Shown: piece after piece, positions 34,406 through 43,257 of the stretch
Layout of the letters: each line of letters starts with the position of its first letter
Numbering within the stretch: the first letter of the stretch is position 1
Origin: a bacterium
GTDB taxonomy: Bacteria; Bacteroidota; Bacteroidia; Flavobacteriales_D; Crocinitomicaceae
Assembly (NCBI GenBank): GCA_024742305.1
Contig: JANSYQ010000017.1
Location: 1-64,000, forward strand
DNA length: 64,000 bases
Direction: 5' to 3'
The notes under the pieces: generated by a model
Database searches by the model: none
What the model was told of the DNA's origin: nothing
The model's input: only the letters and a program-made list of their open reading frames with translations
Program-made: the position numbers and the translations under genes

Positions 34406-35902
34406 TTACAGACCGAAACCGACGTAGTCTTTTCTTCCGCTTTCCGTCATTACTTCCAACAGGACACCTCCCGTTGAACTATTTAATTTTGAAGTGAGTT
34501 GTTCGACTGATGTAATAACCTCATTGTTCATTTTCGTTACGATCATTCCTTCTTGAAGACCGATGGATTTAAGTTTCCCTGCATTTAATGAGGCAATTTT
34601 TACTCCACTCGAAATGTTCAACTCCTTCTTTTCTTTACTCGATAATTCCTTAAATGTTGCACCAAGCGCCACATTTTTATTCACTTCAGCCTTGGAGACC
34701 AGTTTCGTGTCACCGTCTGCATTGCGCAATACGATCTCTTTCAACTCAGTGTTTCCTTTAGAATTACGGATGGTAACTGATACTTTATCTCCCGGACGAC
34801 GACGACCTACTTCCTCCTGCAAAGAAGCTACGGAGTTTACGTCCTTCGCTCCAATTTTCAGAATTACATCTCCTTCTTTAATCCCAGCTTTGTCTGCGCC
34901 GCCGTTTTCGTTGACACCAGCGACAAACACACCGTTCAAATCCTTCAATTTTTTCTCTTCCTTTAAATCTTGAGTGATGTCGGCGATCTGAACTCCCAAA
35001 TATCCGCGCTGTACAATTCCGTAATCCATCAAGTCGGCCATTACTTTCTGGACTAGGTTCACAGGTACGGCGAAAGAATATCCGGCGTAGCTTCCTGTTC
35101 TCGAAGCAATAGCGGTATTAATTCCTACCAACTCTCCATTAACGTTTACCAAAGCACCTCCTGAATTTCCAGGGTTTACAGCCGCGTCCGTTTGAATGAA
35201 AGATTCAATTGGAACGATATCCTGACGATTTCTATCACTCAACAAATTGATGTTTCGTGCTTTCGCCGACACAATTCCAGCGGTTACCGTGGAAGTAAGG
35301 TTGAATGGATTTCCTACTGCAAGTACCCATTCACCAATTCGCAAATCATCACTGTTTCCAAGAGGTAGTGCCTGAAGTCCAGTTTCTTTAATTTTCAATA
35401 CCGCAATATCAGTAGATGGATCCGTACCAATGACTTTCGCCGGATATTTTCGGTTGTCGTTCAATGTAACCTCTACTTCGCTGGCATCTTCAATTACGTG
35501 ATTGTTTGTAACGATGTAGCCGTCCGCTGTAACAATTACTCCCGAACCGGCTCCTTCACCATATCTTTTAAATTCTTGTCCACCAGCCCCTGGACCATAA
35601 AAGAACTCCGAGAAAATATCGCGTTGGAACGATGTTTTGACCACCTTGGTCGTAATGTGTACTACCGAATTTACCGAACTTTCCGAAGCTCCGACGAAAT
35701 TTTCCGTTGGCATTAAATTAACAGCGTTAAATCCAGTATTGTAGACAAAACGCGAGTCGCGCTGACCAACTACTGTGTCCGACTGTGGAGAAATTGCCTC
35801 TTCCGATGAAGAATTCATTGCAAAGAATACAACCAATGGCAGCATTCCGCCCAAAAGTCCCAATCCAATGTGTTTTAAATTTTGATTCATAACCAAATTC
35901 AT
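34406..35902 (-). CDS. HtrA/DegP-family periplasmic serine protease
   Basis: Protease/chaperone of the envelope stress response. 498 residues; start at 35902 or at the second Met (35890), both ahead of a signal-anchor (HIGLGLLGGMLPLVVFFAM). Trypsin-like domain with the triad His in VTNNHVIEDASEVEV, Asp in STDIAVLKI, Ser in DAAVNPGNSGGALVN. Two PDZ domains follow (about 300-400 with GYLGVQIADITQDL, and about 410-498 with LQEGMIVTKMNNEVI). Everything needed for activity is present. Single-gene unit, divergent from dapF. Confidence 0.94.
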   Translation of the reverse strand: MNLVMNQNLKHIGLGLLGGMLPLVVFFAMNSSSEEAISPQSDTVVGQRDSRFVYNTGFNAVNLMPTENFVGASESSVNSVVHITTKVVKTSFQRDIFSEFFYGPGAGGQEFKRYGEGAGSGVIVTADGYIVTNNHVIEDASEVEVTLNDNRKYPAKVIGTDPSTDIAVLKIKETGLQALPLGNSDDLRIGEWVLAVGNPFNLTSTVTAGIVSAKARNINLLSDRNRQDIVPIESFIQTDAAVNPGNSGGALVNVNGELVGINTAIASRTGSYAGYSFAVPVNLVQKVMADLMDYGIVQRGYLGVQIADITQDLKEEKKLKDLNGVFVAGVNENGGADKAGIKEGDVILKIGAKDVNSVASLQEEVGRRRPGDKVSVTIRNSKGNTELKEIVLRNADGDTKLVSKAEVNKNVALGATFKELSSKEKKELNISSGVKIASLNAGKLKSIGLQEGMIVTKMNNEVITSVEQLTSKLNSSTGGVLLEVMTESGRKDYVGFGL

Positions 35903-36048
35903 TTTCTATGATTTAATATTCCAAATGCAAATAGCGTTTTCGTTCTGCGTTTTAGCAACAACAATAATAACGCCAATCGCACTGATGTCATACGGTTCCC
36001 GCTGTTAAAGATTGTTAAGCATCAGTAGGTGGTTTTAACGATTAAAAG

Positions 36049-36056
36049 TACCTTTG
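36049..36056 (+). promoter_or_regulatory. -7 element very close to the dapF start
   Basis: TACCTTTG matches TAnnTTTG exactly but ends only 7 bases before the dapF ATG. If used, the mRNA would have almost no 5' leader. No clear TTTG lies at the right distance upstream. Confidence 0.4.
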
Positions 36057-36063
36057 CAGGTAG

Positions 36064-36858
36064 ATGGAAATCACATTCTCCAAATATCAAGGAACAGGAA
36101 ATGACTTTGTCATGTTGGACAATTTGACAGGAAAATATGACAGTCTGACTTTGGATCAAATCCGCTATTTGTGCAACAGGAAACTGGGTGTTGGCGCTGA
36201 TGGCTTGATCAAAATTTCGAAAGATGTTCACCTCGATTTTAATGTGGAGTATTTTAATTCGGATGGATCACAGAGCTTTTGTGGAAACGGAGCACGTTGT
36301 AGTGTCGCGTTTGCAAAAACGCTAGGACTGTTGGATGAAACGACAAGATTCAATGCAATTGATGGTGCACACGAGGCAAAGATCACGGTTGACGGGCGTG
36401 TGCATTTGGAAATGATAAGGGTTAAGAATGCGGACATCGAGCATGTCGAGATGGAAGCTAATGACGTTTACATTATGGATACGGGATCTCCGCATTATTT
36501 GAAGTTTGTAAAAGCCGAGGATGCTCCAAACATTGTGTCCTTTGGAAAAGAGATTCGATATTCAGATCGCTTTAAAGAGGAGGGGATCAATGTGAACACT
36601 GTCGTGGAACTCGGTCCAAATACAATTCACGTGGCAACCTACGAGCGCGGCGTAGAGGATGAGACGCTTTCTTGTGGAACTGGAGTTACTGCGTGTGCCT
36701 TGGCATATATGAGTAAGTACGAGAACGATAACGAGGTCAGTGTTTCTACAAAAGGCGGGAAACTCTCTGTAAAAGCAAAGACCAGCAATAATGGCTTTGA
36801 AGAAATTTGGCTAATTGGACCAGCGAAAAAAGTGTTTGATGGAAGTATTGAAATCTGA
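36064..36858 (+). CDS. dapF: Diaminopimelate epimerase
   Basis: Converts LL- to meso-diaminopimelate for lysine and peptidoglycan. 264 residues. The two catalytic Cys are in SFCGNGARCSVAF and LSCGTGVTACALA; MEITFSKYQGTGNDFVMLDN is the standard start. First gene of a tight operon (dapF, unknown, GNAT, mltG) in which every gene overlaps the next by 7 to 20 bases. Confidence 0.96.
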   Translation: MEITFSKYQGTGNDFVMLDNLTGKYDSLTLDQIRYLCNRKLGVGADGLIKISKDVHLDFNVEYFNSDGSQSFCGNGARCSVAFAKTLGLLDETTRFNAIDGAHEAKITVDGRVHLEMIRVKNADIEHVEMEANDVYIMDTGSPHYLKFVKAEDAPNIVSFGKEIRYSDRFKEEGINVNTVVELGPNTIHVATYERGVEDETLSCGTGVTACALAYMSKYENDNEVSVSTKGGKLSVKAKTSNNGFEEIWLIGPAKKVFDGSIEI

Positions 36859-37348
36859 AAGAGTTATCTCTCGAATTGAGTCACCAGCATCGCTTTCATT
36901 TGAAGGGGATATGGTCTATTTGTGGGTGATTCATGCAAATAAAATTCCGCCGCATTTGGGTATTTCTCTCGGAGACGCATTCTACAGTCTTAAAGCAAAT
37001 GGAAAAGATGAAGGTCTTTCAATAACAAAGATTCTGCATGTATTGGATCGAAAAGATATTGCCACTGTATTCTATCAAATTGACAAAGAGGCTCTTGTAA
37101 AGCTTCCGGAAGCAATTTTCTCCCAATTGGAACGAACAATTCCCGAACAAACGACTTGCCTCGAACCTTTGAAGCAAATTTTCAATGATACCGAAGCACG
37201 TTGGTTAAAAGATCTATTGCAAGGGCTGGAAGCTAGGGAGATGATTCAAAATGCTTGGGGTTGGCAACTGCCAATAGGTTTTGAGCGAATTCCAGATTAC
37301 GATCCGCAAGACATTCACAAAAGGTTGAAGCAATTACAGAATGTATAA
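36839..37348 (+). CDS. Protein of unknown function in dapF-mltG operon
   Basis: 169 residues from the ATG at 36839 (MEVLKSERVISRIESPASLSFE), which overlaps the dapF stop by 20 bases; another ATG at 36815 is possible. No signal peptide or membrane segment. Contents are helical with Leu and acidic residues (DTEARWLKDLLQGLEAREMIQNAWGWQLP; DPQDIHKRLKQLQ). I do not recognise a family. Its tight coupling between dapF and a GNAT/mltG pair argues that it is a real gene with a cell-wall-linked or general role. Confidence 0.6.
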   Translation: MEVLKSERVISRIESPASLSFEGDMVYLWVIHANKIPPHLGISLGDAFYSLKANGKDEGLSITKILHVLDRKDIATVFYQIDKEALVKLPEAIFSQLERTIPEQTTCLEPLKQIFNDTEARWLKDLLQGLEAREMIQNAWGWQLPIGFERIPDYDPQDIHKRLKQLQNV

Positions 37349-37865
37349 GCGTAATGAGATACAATTGCGCGAACTACGCGGTGAGGATGCTGTACAAATG
37401 CTCGCATGGGAGAATAATCAAGAGAATTGGTTGGTAAGCGATAGAGAGACTTCTTTGAACCTCAAAGATCTTGAATTACTCATAGAGACACAGCAAAACG
37501 TAGGTTCCATTTACGACTTGGATCAGTATCGTTTTATGATTACGGAGGCAAAAACCGGACGTCCCATAGGAACTATTGATTTGTACGAAGCATCTTGGAA
37601 TGATGATTTGGCATACGTTGGTATATTAATCGCTAAGAAACAAGACAGGAAGAAACGCGCGGGTTTCCACGCATTGGAGCTACTGCTTGATAAAATGCAT
37701 CACGAGTTTGAATTGGAATTCGCCTTGGCGAGAATTCAAAAATGGAATATTGCGAGCATCAGACTGTTTGAAAAAGTTGGTTTTCAGAAAAAGATAATTG
37801 ATACCTACGCTGAGGAAGAAGTTGATTATATTGAGTTCGTTTGCGAATTAGAGAAGAAATGGTAA
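37341..37865 (+). CDS. GNAT family N-acetyltransferase (RimJ/RimL type)
   Basis: 174 residues. Acyltransferase fold: ELRGEDAVQMLAWENNQENW (N-terminal helices), GRPIGTIDLYE (strand 4), AYVGILIAKKQDRKKRAGFHALELL (CoA-binding loop, a less canonical variant) and NIASIRLFEKVGFQKK (C-terminal). Related to enzymes that acetylate ribosomal or other protein N-termini, or small amines; target not decidable. Overlaps the previous gene by 8 bases and mltG by 7. Confidence 0.85.
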   Translation: MYKRNEIQLRELRGEDAVQMLAWENNQENWLVSDRETSLNLKDLELLIETQQNVGSIYDLDQYRFMITEAKTGRPIGTIDLYEASWNDDLAYVGILIAKKQDRKKRAGFHALELLLDKMHHEFELEFALARIQKWNIASIRLFEKVGFQKKIIDTYAEEEVDYIEFVCELEKKW

Positions 37866-38920
37866 AGAAAATAGGCTTAGTAGCATTCATTTTGGCACTT
37901 GTATTAGCTGCCGTTAATTACGATTTGATTGTAGATTTTATTCGAGGAGATAAAGCCGCACGTACAATCAATACTGTTGAACAGCGACTTTTATTTGAGA
38001 AGGATCCCACAATGGAAGAACTCATTGATGCGTTGCATGCGAAGAAGATTATCGCCGATAAGGAAGAGATTCGTTCTTTGGTGAAAGAGTTAAATCTTAC
38101 GGAAGACCAACTAGAGGGAGGGAAGTACGTTATTCTTCCTGAAACTACGTTACGTAACCTTATGCTTGGCTTTCAGCGCGGTGAGAATGGTAGAGGGAAA
38201 GATGAAGTATTGGTTAATGTCATCTTTAATACATGTCGTGATTTGAATGATGTTGCCAAATCGGTAAGTGTTTGTATTGCAGCGGATAGCGCAGATTTAT
38301 TTGATTATATGGTTTCACCTGAAACTTTGTCAAGATACGGGTTCACAAAAGCGCAAATGCCGGCGATCATTTTACCAAAGCAATACAAAATGGAATTCGA
38401 CACGAATGCAGAAGAATTCGTCGCGTTTATGGCTGGCAAATTCAAGGAGTTTTGGAACGAAGAACGATTGGCAAAATTAAAGGCGATCGGATTAAAATCA
38501 CAGTCTCAAGCAGTAACAGTTGCTAGTATAGTCTACTCTGAGCAAGGAAAAGTTCAGGAAGAATGGCCAATTATCGCAGGATTGTATTTAAATCGTATCA
38601 AGAAAGGGATGAAACTGCAGTCTGATCCAACTTTCAAGTACTGTTGGGGACATGAATTGGATGATGTTCAAATACTTACTTCGAAACACAGAGATATCGA
38701 CTGTCCGTACAATACCTACAAAATCAATGGGTTACCGCCAGGTCCTATCTGCATAACTCCGGCCAAAGTCGTAGATGCCGTATTGAATCGTGCAGATGTT
38801 GATTATATTTACATGTGCGCTAAGCCGGATTATTCGGGCAAACACAATTTCACTGCGAGTGATGCACAGCATATCAGAAATGCCAACGCATACCAAAAGT
38901 GGATACGCACTCAGATCTAA
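37859..38920 (+). CDS. mltG: Endolytic murein transglycosylase MltG
   Basis: Cleaves nascent glycan strands and so ends chain elongation. 353 residues from the ATG at 37859, which overlaps the GNAT stop; an ATG at 37841 is also open. One N-terminal membrane anchor (KIGLVAFILALVLAAVNY), a LysM-like subdomain (LEGGKYVILPETTLRNLML), then the YceG catalytic domain with VASIVYSEQGKVQEEWPIIAGLYLNRI, LQSDPTFKYCWG and YNTYKINGLPPGPICITP. The presumed catalytic Glu is in the SEQG segment. Last gene of the dapF operon or followed 10 bases later by the hydrolase gene. Confidence 0.93.
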   Translation: MVKKIGLVAFILALVLAAVNYDLIVDFIRGDKAARTINTVEQRLLFEKDPTMEELIDALHAKKIIADKEEIRSLVKELNLTEDQLEGGKYVILPETTLRNLMLGFQRGENGRGKDEVLVNVIFNTCRDLNDVAKSVSVCIAADSADLFDYMVSPETLSRYGFTKAQMPAIILPKQYKMEFDTNAEEFVAFMAGKFKEFWNEERLAKLKAIGLKSQSQAVTVASIVYSEQGKVQEEWPIIAGLYLNRIKKGMKLQSDPTFKYCWGHELDDVQILTSKHRDIDCPYNTYKINGLPPGPICITPAKVVDAVLNRADVDYIYMCAKPDYSGKHNFTASDAQHIRNANAYQKWIRTQI

Positions 38921-38930
38921 CAATTTTAAC

Positions 38931-39938
38931 ATGTCAGAATTAAAACGTAGAACCTTTTTTAAGTTGGGGTTAACTGGAGCCTTGTTAACCGCTTTCAAAC
39001 CCTCAAAAGCTGCCGAGTTAATGGAAGAAGGCGTCAATTCTTCCAAATTACGCCGAGCGATTCAGCCCATGGTAGTTTCCACTTGGAACCACGGGCTAGC
39101 GGCGAATGAAGCCGCATGGGAAACACTATCCGCAGGAGGTAACGCTTTATCTGCAGTGGAAAACGGCGTAAAAGTAACCGAAGCTGATATCTCTAATAGA
39201 AGTGTTGGTATTGGTGGACTGCCGGATAGTTCGGGGAAAGTTACTTTGGATGCCTGCATTATGGACGAAAACTCAAAGTGTGGAGCAGTGGCATGTTTGG
39301 AAGGAATCAATCATCCGATTTCGGTAGCACGCGCCGTGATGGAAAAGACCCCTCACGTAATGCTTGTAGGAAAAGGAGCACGCGAATTCGCTCTAGATCA
39401 AGGTTTTGATAAAATCAAAACACCGGTAAAAGAAGCTAAAAAAGCATGGAAAGAGTGGAAGAAGGAAGAAAAGCGTAAAAGCCCGGAGATCAACCATGAA
39501 AACCACGACACAATTGGTATGTTGGCGATTGATCAATTCGGTAATCTCAGCGGTGCTTGTACCACCAGCGGATGGGCGTATAAGATGCCCGGACGCGTCG
39601 GCGATTCTCCAATTATCGGCGCTGGATTGTTCGTAGACAATGAAATCGGTGCTGCCTGCGCCACCGGAATGGGTGAGGCGGTTATTCGTATTGCAGGAAG
39701 TCACACAGTGGTTGAATTGATGCGACAAGGGCATTCTCCTCAAAAAGCCTGTGAAATGGCCGTGAATCGTATCATTCGCAAGCACGACAACCTTGAGAAT
39801 CTTCAAGTGGGGTTCATAGCACTCAATAAATTTGGGGAATACGGCTCCTATTCGGTATATGCCGGCTTCAATGTGGCGGTAAAAACTGCCGACAAAGCTG
39901 AGCTAGAAGACGCTCCGTATTTGATGGAGTGGGAGTAA
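38931..39938 (+). CDS. N4-(beta-N-acetylglucosaminyl)-L-asparaginase (Ntn hydrolase)
   Basis: Aspartylglucosaminidase family, which releases GlcNAc-linked asparagine; related isoaspartyl peptidases share the fold. 335 residues from the ATG at 38931 (MSELKRRTFFKLGLTGALL), which supplies a signal with twin-Arg-like RRTFFKLG, so export is likely. WNHGLAANEAAWETLSAGGNAL and DACIMDENSKCGAVACLEGI are family signatures; the self-cleavage and catalytic Thr is in NHDTIGMLAID, and GDSPIIGAGLFVDNEIGAACATG completes the site. Directly upstream of a beta-mannosidase (84 bases), which fits N-glycan core breakdown. Confidence 0.9.
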   Translation: MSELKRRTFFKLGLTGALLTAFKPSKAAELMEEGVNSSKLRRAIQPMVVSTWNHGLAANEAAWETLSAGGNALSAVENGVKVTEADISNRSVGIGGLPDSSGKVTLDACIMDENSKCGAVACLEGINHPISVARAVMEKTPHVMLVGKGAREFALDQGFDKIKTPVKEAKKAWKEWKKEEKRKSPEINHENHDTIGMLAIDQFGNLSGACTTSGWAYKMPGRVGDSPIIGAGLFVDNEIGAACATGMGEAVIRIAGSHTVVELMRQGHSPQKACEMAVNRIIRKHDNLENLQVGFIALNKFGEYGSYSVYAGFNVAVKTADKAELEDAPYLMEWE

Positions 39939-40021
39939 TGTATGCTCTTACTTATCAGCTACTCGGAGCTTGTTAAGATTCAGTAAATTTAAGTTTGTAT
40001 TCTGCAATACAAAATCGACGT

Positions 40022-42508
40022 ATGATTAAATCTTTATTAGTTGTCGGCGCAATGATGTCAGTTTTTCAAAGTAACGCACAAGAATTCATTGAGTTAAGCT
40101 GGGACTTTTTTCATCCCGTGCGCAAGGAATGGATGCCTCTAGGAACTAAAGGGTCCGTTCAGGAAGCACTTATTGCTACAGGCGAAATGCCCGACCCATA
40201 TTACGGTAAGAACGAAGAGAAATTCGGCTGGTTCGAAGAGCATAAATGGGAATTCAAATCCATTGTCGTACTTGATTCCACTGCAATGAAGAAAGAATTT
40301 CTTGAACTGGAATTTGGCAATGTCGATACTTATGCAACTGTATACATCAATGATACCGAGTTGATGAAAACGGCGAATGCGTTCATTCCGCACAGAAAAC
40401 AAGCGAAAGACCTTTTAAAAGTGGGGGTTAATGAGGTCAAAGTGGTGATTACACCACCGGTTCTGTATCACGAAAAAATGTGGGACGATGCCGATTATCA
40501 TTTACCTGCCCCAAATGATGTGCACCCCATTGCTATTGCACCGTACACGAGAAAACCGCAGTATCAGTTCGGTTGGGACTGGGCATTACGATTGAATACT
40601 ATTGGCTTCAATAAGCCTGCGAAATTATTCTACTACGACGAAAATCGTATCGTGAACAAAACGTACAAGGTAGTAGAGTTGACGGAGGACGAAGCGCAAT
40701 TGGAGTTCGCAATTCAACTGGCCGTTGCAGACAGTTCCAGCTATACTTGGCAGAGCGAGTTGTTTGGAGACAAGCAAGTCGATTGTGCAGATGGGTGGCT
40801 TGTGCGTCAAGAGGTAATAGAGGATCCGATCTTGTGGTGGCCGAAAGGACAGGGGAATCCTCATATGTACTCTAGCGGAAACATGATTTTGAAAAATGAA
40901 CATGTTGTTGGAGGTCCTGGGTTTCGCTTCGGAATTAAAACGGCAGAACTTATTCAGGAGAAAGATGAGTGGGGGACGAGCTACTATTTTAAAATCAACG
41001 GGCGAAAAATCTTTGCCAAAGGCGGCGATTACATTCCGCAGGATATTTTTCCGGCACGTGTTAAGGATGCTGAGATCAAGGCGATGGTAGAAACAATGGC
41101 TGCTTCCAACTTTAATATGGTACGAGTCTGGGGCGGTGGTTACTATCCAGATGATATTTTCTTTGAAACGTGCGATGAACTGGGCATTATGGTTTGGGAG
41201 GATTTAATGTTTGCCTGTGCCATGTATCCGGGTGATGATGCCTTCGTTAAGAATATTTCAGAAGAGTTTCACTATCAAGTCCCAAGAATAGCCGGACACG
41301 CAAGTGTGGTTCAATTCAACGGAAATAATGAGGTAGAAGTAGCTTGGGGCAATTGGGGCTTCCAAATTAAATATGGACTCTACGGGAAAAGCGCTAAAGA
41401 GATTGAAGCTGCATACGATCGTGTATTTAAAGAGGTGGCACCTTCCATCATTGCTGAGTATACCAACATTCCGTATATCCATACAAGTCCTTTAAGCAAT
41501 TGGGGAAAGACCGAACTTTATAATCATGGATCTCAGCATTATTGGGGTGTATGGCACGGAAAAGATCCAATCCAAGACTTCGGAAAGAAGATTGGTCGAT
41601 TCAATGCGGAGTACGGTTTCCAAAGTTTTCCGGAATACAGCACACTGTTAACCTTTTCGGATACCTCTCAATGGCAGTTGAATTCAGATGTCATGAAGCA
41701 TCACCAAAAGAGTTACGTTGGTAACGATATGATTGCCAAGCATGCAAAAAAACTGTATGGAAACCCTGATGATTTCGGGACATTCGTGTACTATTCACAG
41801 TTGACACAGGCAATGGCAGTGAGTATGGCTGTTGCAGGTCATCGTGTTGATTTTCCACGCTGTGGAGGGACTCTGTATTGGCAAATTAACGATTGCTGGC
41901 CGGCCCCAACTTGGTCGAGTTTGGATTGTTACAACAACTGGAAAGCGTTGCAATACCGAATACGTGACGATTATCAAGAAGTTGCCATTGTCGAGAAGTA
42001 TCAAAATCTAGAGGTAGTCGATTATTACTTGGTTTCAGGTGTTGCCGACACTTTTGAGTGTAAGATTACGTGCGATCTAATAAACGAGAAGGGAAAGTGG
42101 CTAGCGTCTGTAGAGCGCACGGCAGATGTAGAAGGAATGCAACACATCAACGTGGTGAATAACGAGCTATTGAAAAAGTACTGGAACAAAAACATTCGTT
42201 TGGAATTTACTTGGAACGATGCCCAAGGGAAATCTCATGCGAGAAGTTTTGATCGATTTGGTCGCGAAAGAGATACTCCGACCTGCGATGATGTGAGTTA
42301 TACGATTACTAAGTTCGATGCATCAACAGGGGAGATGGAAGTAACCGTGGAAGCAAAAAAATACCTTCGCGATTTTTGGTTGTATTGTGATGTTCCAGGA
42401 GTAGAGTTCGATAGAAACTTTGTCAGTCTCCCAATCGGAACGCATACATTTCAATTACAGTCCAAGCAATTGACAGAGGATACACGCTTCGAAATGCGTT
42501 GGAGATGA
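40022..42508 (+). CDS. Beta-mannosidase, glycoside hydrolase family 2
   Basis: 828 residues from the ATG at 40022 (signal peptide MIKSLLVVGAMMSVFQSNAQ); the frame is open from 39995. Sugar-binding domain (about 25-190), Ig-like domain (195-300), TIM barrel (about 300-610) and C-terminal beta domains. GGDYIPQDIFPAR, VRVWGGGYYPDDIFFETCDELGI and the acid/base Glu in FNGNNEVEVAWG, nucleophile Glu in RFNAEYGFQSFPE are those of GH2 beta-mannosidases. It would remove the beta-1,4-mannose of N-glycan cores or mannan ends. Probably periplasmic. Co-directional with the asparaginase gene upstream. Confidence 0.94.
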   Translation: MIKSLLVVGAMMSVFQSNAQEFIELSWDFFHPVRKEWMPLGTKGSVQEALIATGEMPDPYYGKNEEKFGWFEEHKWEFKSIVVLDSTAMKKEFLELEFGNVDTYATVYINDTELMKTANAFIPHRKQAKDLLKVGVNEVKVVITPPVLYHEKMWDDADYHLPAPNDVHPIAIAPYTRKPQYQFGWDWALRLNTIGFNKPAKLFYYDENRIVNKTYKVVELTEDEAQLEFAIQLAVADSSSYTWQSELFGDKQVDCADGWLVRQEVIEDPILWWPKGQGNPHMYSSGNMILKNEHVVGGPGFRFGIKTAELIQEKDEWGTSYYFKINGRKIFAKGGDYIPQDIFPARVKDAEIKAMVETMAASNFNMVRVWGGGYYPDDIFFETCDELGIMVWEDLMFACAMYPGDDAFVKNISEEFHYQVPRIAGHASVVQFNGNNEVEVAWGNWGFQIKYGLYGKSAKEIEAAYDRVFKEVAPSIIAEYTNIPYIHTSPLSNWGKTELYNHGSQHYWGVWHGKDPIQDFGKKIGRFNAEYGFQSFPEYSTLLTFSDTSQWQLNSDVMKHHQKSYVGNDMIAKHAKKLYGNPDDFGTFVYYSQLTQAMAVSMAVAGHRVDFPRCGGTLYWQINDCWPAPTWSSLDCYNNWKALQYRIRDDYQEVAIVEKYQNLEVVDYYLVSGVADTFECKITCDLINEKGKWLASVERTADVEGMQHINVVNNELLKKYWNKNIRLEFTWNDAQGKSHARSFDRFGRERDTPTCDDVSYTITKFDASTGEMEVTVEAKKYLRDFWLYCDVPGVEFDRNFVSLPIGTHTFQLQSKQLTEDTRFEMRWR

Positions 42509-42530
42509 TACACTAAATGGTATGCAAAGA

Positions 42531-42562
42531 AAAAGCCCTGTTTCAAAATTGAAACAGGGCTT
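42531..42562. terminator. Bidirectional terminator with perfect 14-base stem
   Basis: AAGCCCTGTTTCAA and TTGAAACAGGGCTT are perfectly complementary with two bases between; on the minus strand a run of five U follows. It closes the minus gene at 42585 and probably the mannosidase transcript. Confidence 0.92.
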
Positions 42563-42584
42563 CAGTATGTTTTAGGAGTGCTAC

Positions 42585-43121
42585 TTACTTCTTGTTCAAA
42601 GTAAATGAAATGCTAGTTCCTTCAGCCATTTTATCAACATCGCCACCACCGGCCATTTGTTTGATCATGTCTTCTTGACCTTGAGCTTTTAATGCTTTTT
42701 TCAAAGACTTCAAGATCTCAGATGCCTGCAAGGTAGCTTTCATGTTATCTCCGTCCATCTCTACTTGAAGAGTAACGTCAACTCTCATTCCTTCAGCTTC
42801 CATTCCGATAGTAAGGTTCTCACCGTCCAAGGACCAAGTTCCTTCTTGTGTTTGACCTTCAGCACCAACTTCCAATTTTCCTCCTTCTTTGAACTCGATA
42901 GTCATCGCTTTTACTTCGTCTGCACCTTCTTGCTGCATGTCTTTCTTATAGCTTTTCGCCATAGACTTCATTTCAGCAGGAACGCCATCGCCAAGCTCTA
43001 GTTCAACAGATGATGGATCTACGCTCCATTTTCCTACCAAATCAGATTCAGAAACACCTCCACAAGATGCTACAACAAATAGGAATGCCAATGCTGCAAA
43101 CCCTCCAATAACTTTTTTCAT
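42585..43121 (-). CDS. Lipocalin-like lipoprotein
   Basis: 178 residues. Lipoprotein signal (MKKVIGGFAALAFLFVVASC, lipid site Cys20). Mature part: DLVGKWSVDPSSVELELGD, then a charged helical segment of Lys/Glu/Met, then EFKEGGKLEVG, GTWSLDGENLTIGMEAEGM and a Met-rich, Gly-rich segment GQEDMIKQMAGGGDVDKMAEG. It resembles the small lipocalin-like DUF family common in Bacteroidota. Single-gene unit with a strong terminator. No ligand is predictable. Confidence 0.7.
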   Translation of the reverse strand: MKKVIGGFAALAFLFVVASCGGVSESDLVGKWSVDPSSVELELGDGVPAEMKSMAKSYKKDMQQEGADEVKAMTIEFKEGGKLEVGAEGQTQEGTWSLDGENLTIGMEAEGMRVDVTLQVEMDGDNMKATLQASEILKSLKKALKAQGQEDMIKQMAGGGDVDKMAEGTSISFTLNKK

Positions 43122-43222
43122 TTTTATTTGTTTAGGTTAATTAATAGCGGCGAATTTACTGAATTTCTGCACATTTAAAAAGGTTATTCACAGGGAGTTT
43201 TGATATTTTTTTAGTGTTGCAG

Positions 43223-43253
43223 TTGGAAAATAATACCATGGTATTTATTTTTG
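43223..43253 (+). promoter_or_regulatory. Promoter with a palindromic operator for marR-osmC
   Basis: TTG at 43223-43225 and TATTTTTG at 43246-43253 (perfect TAnnTTTG) are 20 bases apart. Between them lies AATACCATGGTATT (43232-43245), a perfect 14-base palindrome. A repressor dimer there would block polymerase. The start codon is at 43258, so the transcript would be almost leaderless. Confidence 0.6.
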
Positions 43254-43257
43254 TTGT

